From contig CAMPAA010000111.1 of the NCBI GenBank assembly GCA_946631345.1, positions 1 through 9,866 of the forward strand: a DNA stretch of 9,866 bases, read 5' to 3'. Made by a program: the position numbers and the translations under genes. Shown in pieces: positions 1 through 5,937 of this stretch; the stretch's first letter is position 1; every line of letters starts with the position of its first letter. The stretch is from an uncultured Verrucomicrobiota bacterium. GTDB taxonomy: Bacteria > Verrucomicrobiota > Kiritimatiellia > RFP12 > UBA1067. The notes under the pieces are model-generated. The model saw only the letters and a program-made list of their open reading frames with translations, did not search any database and was not told where the DNA came from.

Positions 1-730
1 GGAACGCCGTGCCGTCCTTCATCTTGCCGACCGCCATGAGCATATCCTCGACCTTGAGCCCGTCGCGCAGGTTCGGCGCGACCTCGGCGTAGATGTAGTC
101 GAAGGATGACCCGGTGAGGTGGCGGATCAGGTCGAAGATGTGCGGATGGTCGCAGAGCGCTCCGCCGCGGAAGCGCGGATCCCCCTTCTTGAGCGGCACC
201 ACGCTGCCGAAGCTCGCCTTCGGATCACCCTGCCACGGAAACGCCCACACCGGCGAAAGCGTGATGTTCGTGGCCTGTATCGCCCTGATCCTGCCGACGG
301 CTCCTTCCCTCACGAGCTTCTCCAGGCGGCGGACCACTGAATTGTAGTGCATCTCCAGCTCGATCTGGCAGACGATTCCCGCCTTGTCGCACATGGCGAT
401 CATTTCATCGTACTCCTTCATGTCGAAGGTGGGTATCTTCATGGAGAGAATGTGGATTCCCTTCTCGGCGCACCACTTCATCTGCTCGAAGTGGCGGTCG
501 TTGGCGGAGGCGATTACCACGGCCTCGATGTCGGGATGCTTCCTGTACATTTCCTCCGGATCGAGGTAGCACGGCACGCCCGTGTTGTAGAGCTCGTAGA
601 CCTTCTTCGCCTCATTGTCCTGCGCGCAGGAGGCCACCCAGTCGAGCTTCTTGTTCTCGATGAGAGTCTGGTAGTATTTGCGGGTATGGCCGTGGGTCAT
701 GCCCATCATCGCGATCTTGACCGGCTTCAT
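1..730 (-). CDS. Gfo/Idh/MocA family oxidoreductase, N-terminal 243 residues (3' end outside window)
   Basis: The visible 243 residues have the layout of a Gfo/Idh/MocA NAD(P)-dependent oxidoreductase: an N-terminal Rossmann half (about 1-120) and the start of the alpha/beta catalytic half. The usual GxGxxG is replaced by GMTHGH (10-15). The usual EKP motif appears as the variant SMKIP (96-100). Residues GGALCDHPHIFDLIRHLTG (189-207) match the conserved Asp/His segment where the catalytic histidine sits. Proteins of this family usually oxidise or epimerise sugars, inositols or sugar acids; the substrate cannot be read here. The ATG at 730 shares its A with the TAA stop of the upstream gene (TAATG) and has GGAGG at 738-742, 7 nt away, so translation is probably coupled. 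The protein has no signal peptide and is likely cytosolic. Family assignment is firm; nucleotide binding is less certain because of the altered glycine motif. Confidence 0.85.
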   Translation of the reverse strand, partial: MKPVKIAMMGMTHGHTRKYYQTLIENKKLDWVASCAQDNEAKKVYELYNTGVPCYLDPEEMYRKHPDIEAVVIASANDRHFEQMKWCAEKGIHILSMKIPTFDMKEYDEMIAMCDKAGIVCQIELEMHYNSVVRRLEKLVREGAVGRIRAIQATNITLSPVWAFPWQGDPKASFGSVVPLKKGDPRFRGGALCDHPHIFDLIRHLTGSSFDYIYAEVAPNLRDGLKVEDMLMAVGKMKDGTAF

Positions 731-1515
731 TAGCGCACCTCCGAAACTTTGATTGACTGGTTTGTGTCGAGGCCTTTCTTCACGGCGATCGTCTTCGCCG
801 CCTTCGAGGCGTCGGCGGCGAACGCGAGGGCGGCGGCCTTGGCTGCCTTCGCCCAGGCGGCCTTCCACACCCTGGAATCCGCTCGCTTCTGCAGCAGGGC
901 GAAAGCGGCGCGGACGTTCCACACCTCTTCGTAGGTCATGCCGAAGAGCTCGGTATCCACATCGGTGTACTCCGCCATGCCATCCGCGCCCCAGCAGCGG
1001 ATCGATTCGTGCTTGGTGTGGGTATCGACAGTCTGGTCGCAGGCTACGCCGCGCTTCGCGATGATTTCATGCCGGTCATAGCCGCTCGCCCCCTTGGGGA
1101 GGGCGGCGCCGATCTCAACGGACACGTTCACGTCGTTCGCAAGCTTTGCGAGCACGTTTATGGCCGCACCTCCCTTGACCGCCATTACGCGCACGACATC
1201 CGACGCTCCGAGATAGGCGGCAAGGTCGAGCTCCTTTGCGAGCATCGCCTCGATATCCGTTCCCTTGGGCGCGAACGCGGCAAAACGCAGGGTGGAGACG
1301 CCTTCGAGCGTGCCGTTCTCGGTCATCTTCTTCAGCTCCACTATCTTGCGCTCCATGCGCCCGGGCAAAAGCGGCGTCGCCCCGATGAAGCAATGCCCAC
1401 CCTTTAATGTTATCTCGCCTTTCGCCGCGCCGTACTTGTCCCGCAGGAAGTCGAGCCCCTTGTTCATCTTTTTCAGGTTCATTTCGTTGAATTCCTTTTG
1501 CATGACGGCGGACAA
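730..1515 (-). CDS. Conserved-looking protein of unknown function, partner of the oxidoreductase (261 aa, TTG start)
   Basis: I do not recognise this family. The protein is soluble, with no signal peptide or membrane segment. Residues 70-140 alternate beta strands and helices (for example VSTLRFAAF, DVVRVMAVKGGAA, VNVSVEIGAAL). They are followed by a polar segment rich in His, Asp and Thr (YDRHEIIAK 146-154, DQTVDTHTKHESI 160-172, YTDVDTELFG 183-192) that could hold a metal or sugar site. The C-terminal part (217-247) is a striking Ala/Lys-rich probable helix. The first gene of the operon, it is coupled to the oxidoreductase by TAATG, which suggests a shared sugar or polyol pathway; this is inference. 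The start chosen is TTG at 1515 because GGAGG at 1524-1528 lies 8 nt upstream. The in-frame ATG at 1503 has no ribosome binding site at a usable distance. Confidence 0.75.
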   Translation of the reverse strand: MSAVMQKEFNEMNLKKMNKGLDFLRDKYGAAKGEITLKGGHCFIGATPLLPGRMERKIVELKKMTENGTLEGVSTLRFAAFAPKGTDIEAMLAKELDLAAYLGASDVVRVMAVKGGAAINVLAKLANDVNVSVEIGAALPKGASGYDRHEIIAKRGVACDQTVDTHTKHESIRCWGADGMAEYTDVDTELFGMTYEEVWNVRAAFALLQKRADSRVWKAAWAKAAKAAALAFAADASKAAKTIAVKKGLDTNQSIKVSEVR

Positions 1516-1523
1516 ACCACAAT

Positions 1524-1528
1524 CCTCC
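1524..1528 (-). promoter_or_regulatory. Shine-Dalgarno GGAGG selecting a TTG start
   Basis: GGAGG on the minus strand sits 8 nt before the TTG at 1515 and 20 nt before the first in-frame ATG (1503). This spacing favours TTG initiation for the 261-aa protein. Confidence 0.7.
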
Positions 1529-1542
1529 GTTCATGGGGCGCA

Positions 1543-1551
1543 ATTATACCA
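1543..1551 (-). promoter_or_regulatory. Extended -10 promoter TGGTATAAT
   Basis: The minus strand reads TGGTATAAT, a perfect TATAAT with the TGn extension. No convincing -35 box lies 16-18 nt upstream, as is common for extended -10 promoters. Predicted transcription start is near 1536-1537, giving a leader of about 20 nt that contains the GGAGG of the 261-aa gene. The same 9-mer precedes ispG and the RAM-domain gene. Confidence 0.7.
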
Positions 1552-1582
1552 AAAAAGCCGCGAAGTGATATGTCTTTTCGGC
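1551..1582 (-). terminator. Candidate Rho-independent terminator after the 42-aa ORF
   Basis: On the minus strand GCCG (1579-1582) can pair with CGGC (1557-1560). Two inner A-T pairs are possible if a CG bulge is allowed. The stem is followed at once by six T (1551-1556). The stem is short, so strength is uncertain, but the T-tract and the location just after the small ORF fit. The last T is also the first base of the next extended -10, so terminator and promoter abut. Confidence 0.45.
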
Positions 1583-1634
1583 CAAGAAAACATGTTGTTT
1601 GCGACAAATCCGCAAATGGCGGCGGAAACAGCCC

Positions 1635-1763
1635 TCATCGCGACAGGCAGTAGCTCACCTGCCCCGTCTCGTCATCCACATTCAGGCTTATCGTCACGCC
1701 TGCAAGCGTGCCGAACTCCTCCAGAGCGATCTTTTTTGCCTCCTCGTATGCGCGTGCTATCAT
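1635..1763 (-). CDS. Small ORF, 42-aa protein of unknown function
   Basis: The ORF encodes MIARAYEEAKKIALEEFG followed by TLAGVTISLNVDDETGQ and VSYCLSR, then TGA. The first 18 residues suit an amphipathic helix rich in Glu, Lys and Ala. The remainder looks like a beta hairpin with a DDETG turn. There is no signal peptide or membrane segment and one Cys near the end. The ATG at 1763 is preceded by a double GGAGGAGG (1771-1778), 7-10 nt away, which is as good a ribosome binding site as any in the window. Codon use resembles the neighbours, with mostly G/C third positions. It lies alone between two transcription units, behind a candidate sigma-54 promoter and before a candidate terminator. I recognise no family; a small regulator, antitoxin-like or stress protein are all possible. 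It could also be a chance ORF, though the flanking signals argue against that. Confidence 0.6.
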   Translation of the reverse strand: MIARAYEEAKKIALEEFGTLAGVTISLNVDDETGQVSYCLSR

Positions 1764-1800
1764 CGTCAACCCTCCTCCGTTACTAACTGCGCACCACTAA

Positions 1801-1816
1801 AGCATTTACCGTGCCA
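1801..1816 (-). promoter_or_regulatory. Candidate sigma-54 (RpoN) promoter for the 42-aa ORF
   Basis: The minus strand reads TGGCACGGTAAATGCT. Against the known sigma-54 consensus TGGCACG-N4-TTGCW, the -24 element is exact and the -12 element has one mismatch (ATGCT), with GG and GC exactly 10 nt apart. Predicted start is near 1790, leaving a leader of about 26 nt that holds the GGAGGAGG. The placement relative to the ORF is what a true promoter would show. A sigma-54 promoter needs an activator, whose gene is not in this window. Confidence 0.6.
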
Positions 1817-1821
1817 AAGGG

Positions 1822-1859
1822 AAAAACATGGCGAAAACGCCGTCACACGGCGGTTCGCC
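1822..1859 (-). terminator. Candidate terminator of the ispG-SNF2-PLD operon
   Basis: An imperfect hairpin pairs GGCGAA with TTCGCC on the outside and CGCCG with CGGCG on the inside, around a 5-nt loop. It occupies 1830-1859 with a small internal asymmetry. On the minus strand three bases follow and then five T (1822-1826). It begins 28 nt after the stop of the PLD-like gene. The T-tract is short and slightly displaced, so it may terminate only partly. It lies 6 nt upstream of the sigma-54 -24 element. Confidence 0.5.
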
Positions 1860-1886
1860 CCGTAAAAAACTGATGTGCCGCTCAAA

Positions 1887-2420
1887 TTATGACGTTTCGT
1901 CGAGATCCACAGGCTCCGGACAGAAATCGCGCCGCCCGCAGCCTGCGCAGAAGTCTCCGCGCCATACGGCGTCAAACTGCTCCTCAAGGGGCGCCAGCAG
2001 CGCAGGATCGTCTGTCACCACGCCGTTCTCGAAATTGCGGCGCTCGGCGGATTTCGCGCCCATGCCCGCGCCAGTCATGTTCGCACTTCCGAACCAGCAC
2101 CATAGCCCATCCACGATTACGCACTTGAAATGGACGCGTGGGCACAGGAGTCGCTCCATTCGGCTCCAGAGGCGCGGGTAGCGGTCGAAGTCCGCCCGGA
2201 AGTTCGGGCCCGGCTCCTTTGCGTGGATGAGCCTTATCGCCACGCCTCTCCCTACGAGTTCGGCGAGCACCTTCAGGAACGGCACCATGTCCGCGCCGCC
2301 CGCATCCACGTACATGTCCTTGATGTCCGCCGTTGCGATCCACAACCGCTGCCTCGCCTGCGGCACGGCTGAGCGCACAACCTGCTCGTATATTTCCCTG
2401 TCGGATATGAAGCGCGTCAT
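1887..2420 (-). CDS. PLD-like phosphodiesterase/nuclease with a single HKD motif and a C-terminal Cys cluster (177 aa)
   Basis: This is a phospholipase D superfamily protein. The active-site signature is intact: H97-F-K99 with D104, then GSAN at 111-114, the HxK-x4-D-x6-GSxN pattern. A supporting glutamate is at 131 (FENG). Only one HKD motif is present, so by analogy with the Nuc/Zuc-type members it should act as a homodimer that shares one active site. Such proteins cleave phosphodiesters of DNA, RNA or lipids; the substrate is not readable. There is no signal peptide, so it is probably cytosolic. The tail carries C158-x2-C161-x5-C167 (CAGCGRRDFC), possibly a metal or Fe-S site. The ATG at 2420 has GGAGG 7 nt upstream (2428-2432). 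The gene starts 28 nt after the SNF2 stop and is last in the ispG operon, suggesting a role in nucleic acid processing with the SNF2 ATPase. Confidence 0.85.
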   Translation of the reverse strand: MTRFISDREIYEQVVRSAVPQARQRLWIATADIKDMYVDAGGADMVPFLKVLAELVGRGVAIRLIHAKEPGPNFRADFDRYPRLWSRMERLLCPRVHFKCVIVDGLWCWFGSANMTGAGMGAKSAERRNFENGVVTDDPALLAPLEEQFDAVWRGDFCAGCGRRDFCPEPVDLDETS

Positions 2421-2448
2421 GGATGCCCCTCCTCAACCGTTGCCCGTT

Positions 2449-4758
2449 TCACGAAAGGCCGACCGTCCTGGCGAACTCCTCCTCGCCCATCTTCATGAGG
2501 AAGCCCTCCCCTGAGACCACCAGCTCTCCGGCGATGGCGCGCTTCTCCTCCAGCATGGCGTCAATGCGGTCTTCGAGCGTGCCGTGCGACATGAACAGGT
2601 GCACGAACACGGTCTGCGTCTGGCCGATTCGATGGGCCCGGTCTGTGGCTTGGTTCTCGATTGCGGGGTTCCACCAGCGGTCGTAGTGGATCACGTGGGT
2701 GGCCTTTGTGAGATTGAGGCCGAATCCGCCGGACTTGAGCGACAGCACGAAAGCCGTAGGCCTCTGGGCACCGTTGAACGCGTCAATCTGCCTTTCGCGC
2801 GCGGCAGGAGAAAGGCCGCCGTGCAGAAACGGCACTCCGCACCCGAAGCGATCCTCGATCAGAGCCTTAAGCCGCTCGCCCACCTTGACGTATTGCGTGA
2901 ATACCAACGCAGACTCGCCGGTGTCAAAGATGCCCTCAAGCAGCTCCATGAGACGATCAACCTTGCCGCCATGCAGCGCGCCGTCGCGGCCGAGCCCGTC
3001 GCAAACAAGCTTGAGTTCGGTGAGCAGCGCAAGCACATGCCCGCTGGAGCCGCGCTCCTCGCGCGGAGCGTTCGCGTAGCGTGCCAGCGCCACCTCGTAT
3101 GCGGCCCGCTGCCGCGGCGAGAGGACGCAGTATTCCCTAATCTCGCGCTTGGGCCCCAGCTCCGCAGCGATGCCGGGATCGCTCTTTAGGCGGCGCAGGA
3201 GGAACGGTGCGAGAACCTTCCGCAGTTCGGCCAGAGCGGCATCGGACGAGCCATCCCGCAGGGGAATCTCGAAATCCTTCACGAAGTCGCTGCGGGAACC
3301 GAGCAGCCCCGCGTTCAGGAACTCCTCGAGGCTCCAAAGGTCAGTCGCACGGTTCTCGAACGGCGTGCCGGTGAGAGCGACCCTGTCGGCGCAGGGGAAC
3401 GAGCGCGCGGTGCGCGCCATTCGCGTGTCGGGGTTTTTGATCATCTGCGCCTCGTCCAGCACCAGCGCCCCGAATCCGGCATCGGCAAGCAGGCGAAAGT
3501 CCTTCACGAAAAGAGGATATCCCGTCACCACGACGTCGCACAATGCGACGGCGCGAGCGAACGACCCTCCCGCAAGCCGCTCCTTTCCCTGATGCAGCAT
3601 TGCGCGAAGGCCGGGCGCGAAACGGGCAAGCTCGCGCATCCAGTTCATCGTGACGCTCACGGGGGCGACGACCAGGGCGCGTCCGCCGCCGCTCTCGCGG
3701 CGTTTCAGCAGCCACGCTATAGTCTGTATAGTCTTGCCGAGGCCCATGTCGTCGGCCAGGAGCGCGCCAAAGCCGCGCGAGGTGAGATACGAAAGCCACG
3801 AGTATCCGCGCCGTTGATATGCCCTGAGGCGCCCCTTGAACCCCTTCGGCTTCGGGAGCGCGCGGAAGCGACCTCCGGCACGCAGTTCGGCAAGGATCTT
3901 CCCGAACCATCCCGTGCCCCTCACCCGAACCGCAGAGAGTCCGCGCGCGCGCTGCATCCCGAACGAGAACGCCAGCGCCTCCCGCTCGGTCATCTTCTCT
4001 CCGTCCGCCTCCAGAACCTTCAGCGCCGACTTCAGTATGTTGCGGTCCACCTCGATCCAGCGCCCGCGGAAGAACACCGTGCTGGAGCCCTGATCCAGCA
4101 GGAATTCTATCTCGCGGCGCGTGACTTTCTCGCCGGCGACGCGTATGGTGACCTTTGCGCGAAGTCCGTTTTCGGCTTGGGCTGCCGACGCAGATTCCAA
4201 GGCATTCTCCGGCGATACCACTGCCTCGGCCTCTATCTCTGCCGCCATGTTCTCAGGCATCTCCACGCCATATCCGGCCGCCCTCAACGAGGCGGCTCCG
4301 CTTCGGAGGAATGCCTCCGCCTCGCCCTGATCGAGCTCAAGGGCCGTACCGGACATCCCCCGCAGCGGAGGCCATACGCCGCAAGCCTGCCCGAGCGCCA
4401 GCAGCCCATTCGCGGTCGCGGGCGGCTCCTTCACTGCAAGCCGCCACACACCATCCTGTTCCGCCGGAGGCTCGAGACGGAATGCTATCCGCGCGCGATC
4501 GTCGCCCGACGGCTCCGCCCGCCACCAAGCATCCATCCGCCGCATGAGGTCACGCAGCTCGTCCATGTCGTTCCATCGCACAACGCCGTCGTCCGAACGG
4601 AGCGCGGCAAGGAATGCGTCGTCCACCGTGTCGATACGGTCCGGCATCTCAAGCACGCTTCTGTTCCGCGAGCGCATCACGGCGTCATCGCGCGACCAGC
4701 GCGCGAAGAACCTGCCGTTCCTCTCAATGAGCATGGGGCGTGGAGGCGTCAGTTCCAT
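2449..4758 (-). CDS. SNF2-family DNA-dependent ATPase / helicase-like protein (769 aa)
   Basis: This is a bacterial SNF2 (superfamily 2) translocase. Residues 205-300 resemble the SNF2-associated region seen before the motor in bacterial members (FFRGRWIEVD at 229-238). The ATPase follows: LRAYQRRGYSWL (311-322), Walker A DDMGLGKT (336-343), motif II DEAQMIKNP (435-443), motif III TGTPFENR (463-470), motif IV VFTQY (619-623), motif V SLKSGGFGLNL (673-683) and motif VI QATDRAHRIGQ (703-713). All core residues are intact, so it should be active. Such enzymes move along duplex DNA and displace proteins, including RNA polymerase in the RapA case; its own target is unknown. No SWIM zinc finger is visible in the N-terminal 300 residues. 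The ATG at 4758 is chosen: it overlaps the end of ispG by 10 nt (ATGGAACTGA), with only a weak GGAAAAG upstream, so translation probably depends on coupling. An alternative ATG at 4734 has no ribosome binding site. Confidence 0.93.
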   Translation of the reverse strand: MELTPPRPMLIERNGRFFARWSRDDAVMRSRNRSVLEMPDRIDTVDDAFLAALRSDDGVVRWNDMDELRDLMRRMDAWWRAEPSGDDRARIAFRLEPPAEQDGVWRLAVKEPPATANGLLALGQACGVWPPLRGMSGTALELDQGEAEAFLRSGAASLRAAGYGVEMPENMAAEIEAEAVVSPENALESASAAQAENGLRAKVTIRVAGEKVTRREIEFLLDQGSSTVFFRGRWIEVDRNILKSALKVLEADGEKMTEREALAFSFGMQRARGLSAVRVRGTGWFGKILAELRAGGRFRALPKPKGFKGRLRAYQRRGYSWLSYLTSRGFGALLADDMGLGKTIQTIAWLLKRRESGGGRALVVAPVSVTMNWMRELARFAPGLRAMLHQGKERLAGGSFARAVALCDVVVTGYPLFVKDFRLLADAGFGALVLDEAQMIKNPDTRMARTARSFPCADRVALTGTPFENRATDLWSLEEFLNAGLLGSRSDFVKDFEIPLRDGSSDAALAELRKVLAPFLLRRLKSDPGIAAELGPKREIREYCVLSPRQRAAYEVALARYANAPREERGSSGHVLALLTELKLVCDGLGRDGALHGGKVDRLMELLEGIFDTGESALVFTQYVKVGERLKALIEDRFGCGVPFLHGGLSPAARERQIDAFNGAQRPTAFVLSLKSGGFGLNLTKATHVIHYDRWWNPAIENQATDRAHRIGQTQTVFVHLFMSHGTLEDRIDAMLEEKRAIAGELVVSGEGFLMKMGEEEFARTVGLS

Positions 4759-5816
4759 AGTCGCTTTTCCACGGCGGCGAGCACAGCCTCTACGGCATCC
4801 GCCTCCGCAACCTTGCCTCGCGCCCTGCCATCCTCGTACAGGACGAACTCCCCGTCGCCGCCGCACAGCGCGATATCCGCACCGCGCGCCTCTCCTGGCC
4901 CGTTGACCGCGCACCCCATCACGGCCACGCGCGGCAGGCGCACTCCATTGCGTCCGGAAACCATGCGGCGAAGGCCAGCCTCCACCGCTTCGGCGACACC
5001 CTTAACGTCGCACCGCGTGCGCCCGCAGGTGGGGCAGCTCGTCACCGACGGCCCAGCTTCGCGCAGACCGAGCGCACGCAGAATCTCCAGCCCGACGGCG
5101 ACCTCACGTTCAGGTTCATCAGTGAGCGACACGCGGAGCGTATCGCCGATCCCCTCCGAAAGCAGGATGCCCAACGCGACAGACGAATGGACGGTGCCGC
5201 GGAGGAATGTCCCGGCCTCCGTAACGCCGATGTGGAGGGGGATGTCGGTGCGCTCCGCCAGCTCGCGGTAGGCCGAAAGCGTATCGGCAACGTTCGAGGC
5301 CTTCACGGAAACTACGATGTCGCGAAAACCCTCGTCCTCAAGCAGCTTCACATGCTTGAGCGCCGAGGATACGAGCGTCTCGCCGCGTTCAAGGCTGCCG
5401 CCGTTTACGCCGATGCGGATGGGAATGCCCTTAGACTTCGCCGCCCTCGCGACCGCCTGCACGTTGGCGCGGCCTCCTATGTTGCCAGGGTTGAGCCTGA
5501 GCGCATGTGCGCCGGCCTCTATCGCCGCAAGCGCGCACCTGTGGTCAAAATGGATGTCGGCGACAACCGGCACAGGACTCGCCGCTGCAGCCTCGCCAAG
5601 AACCTTCGCCGCCTCGACATCCGGTACCGTCAGCCGCACGATGTCAGCCCCGGCCTCCGCGCAAGCCACCAGCCGCGCGGAAAGCGCGTCAAGGTCGTGC
5701 GGATCGTCGGCAAGCATCGTCTGCACGCTCACCGGCGCACCTCCGCCAACAGCCACGCGACCAACCATCACCTGCCGCGTCTCACGCCGCCTCGCCGATA
5801 TTGAAGCTAAACTCAT
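4749..5816 (-). CDS. ispG: 4-hydroxy-3-methylbut-2-en-1-yl diphosphate synthase, IspG/GcpE (355 aa)
   Basis: IspG converts methylerythritol cyclodiphosphate to HMBPP, the penultimate step of the MEP isoprenoid pathway, using a [4Fe-4S] cluster. The TIM-barrel half shows ADIVRLTVP (57-65), VADIHFDHR (85-93), LRLNPGNIG (106-114), IPIRIGVNGGSLE (131-143) and LLSEGIGDTLRVSL (218-231). The cluster half has C261-PT-C264 and GC302-AVNGPGE309, giving the three cysteine ligands and the nearby glutamate. The length matches the two-domain bacterial form; the inserted middle domain of the long form is absent. The ATG at 5816 is chosen because RRRETRQVMVGRV aligns with the start of known IspG proteins (QRRKSTRIYVGNV in E. 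coli), so a later start would remove conserved sequence. The promoter -10 ends only 7 nt before this ATG, so the mRNA is probably leaderless. It is first in an operon with the SNF2 and PLD-like genes. Confidence 0.97.
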   Translation of the reverse strand: MSLASISARRRETRQVMVGRVAVGGGAPVSVQTMLADDPHDLDALSARLVACAEAGADIVRLTVPDVEAAKVLGEAAAASPVPVVADIHFDHRCALAAIEAGAHALRLNPGNIGGRANVQAVARAAKSKGIPIRIGVNGGSLERGETLVSSALKHVKLLEDEGFRDIVVSVKASNVADTLSAYRELAERTDIPLHIGVTEAGTFLRGTVHSSVALGILLSEGIGDTLRVSLTDEPEREVAVGLEILRALGLREAGPSVTSCPTCGRTRCDVKGVAEAVEAGLRRMVSGRNGVRLPRVAVMGCAVNGPGEARGADIALCGGDGEFVLYEDGRARGKVAEADAVEAVLAAVEKRLWN

Positions 5817-5823
5817 GCCGCGT

Positions 5824-5832
5824 ATTATACCA
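5824..5832 (-). promoter_or_regulatory. Extended -10 promoter of ispG (TGGTATAAT)
   Basis: The minus strand reads TGGTATAAT, with no good -35 at standard spacing. Seven bases (ACGCGGC) separate the hexamer from the ispG ATG. Transcription should therefore begin at or within about 3 nt of the ATG. No Shine-Dalgarno can fit on such a transcript. Confidence 0.75.
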
Positions 5833-5899
5833 CGGACGGCAGATTTGAATGTCACCCGTCCCCCTCCTCTTTCACACGCGCGCAGATGCCGCCGAAGTG

Positions 5900-5908
5900 T
5901 GGTATAAT
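5900..5908 (+). promoter_or_regulatory. Extended -10 promoter of the RAM-aminotransferase operon (TGGTATAAT)
   Basis: TGGTATAAT on the plus strand is identical to the ispG and 261-aa gene promoters and lacks a recognisable -35. Predicted start is near 5914-5916, followed by a short leader holding GGAGAGG. It diverges from the ispG promoter; the two -10 elements are about 70 bp apart, so binding events at one could affect the other. Confidence 0.75.
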
Positions 5909-5924
5909 GCGCGTCATCTGAAAT

Positions 5925-5931
5925 GGAGAGG
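5925..5931 (+). promoter_or_regulatory. Shine-Dalgarno GGAGAGG selecting the ATG at 5938
   Basis: GGAGAGG lies 6 nt before the ATG at 5938 and overlaps an earlier in-frame ATG at 5923. The earlier ATG would lie only about 8 nt after the predicted transcript start, with no ribosome binding site, so 5938 is the better start. Confidence 0.7.
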
Positions 5932-5937
5932 CAGAAG

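Noticed and set aside
2449..4914. Extended SNF2 frame starting inside ispG
   Set aside because: The extra 52 residues are Arg/Gly-rich out-of-frame ispG sequence. ATG 4758 gives the usual short overlap.
3592..5271. Long plus-strand open frame of 559 codons
   Set aside because: It runs antisense to the SNF2 and ispG genes, whose motifs are unmistakable. Its translation is Arg/Pro/Ser-rich and low in structure, as expected of a GC-rich shadow frame.
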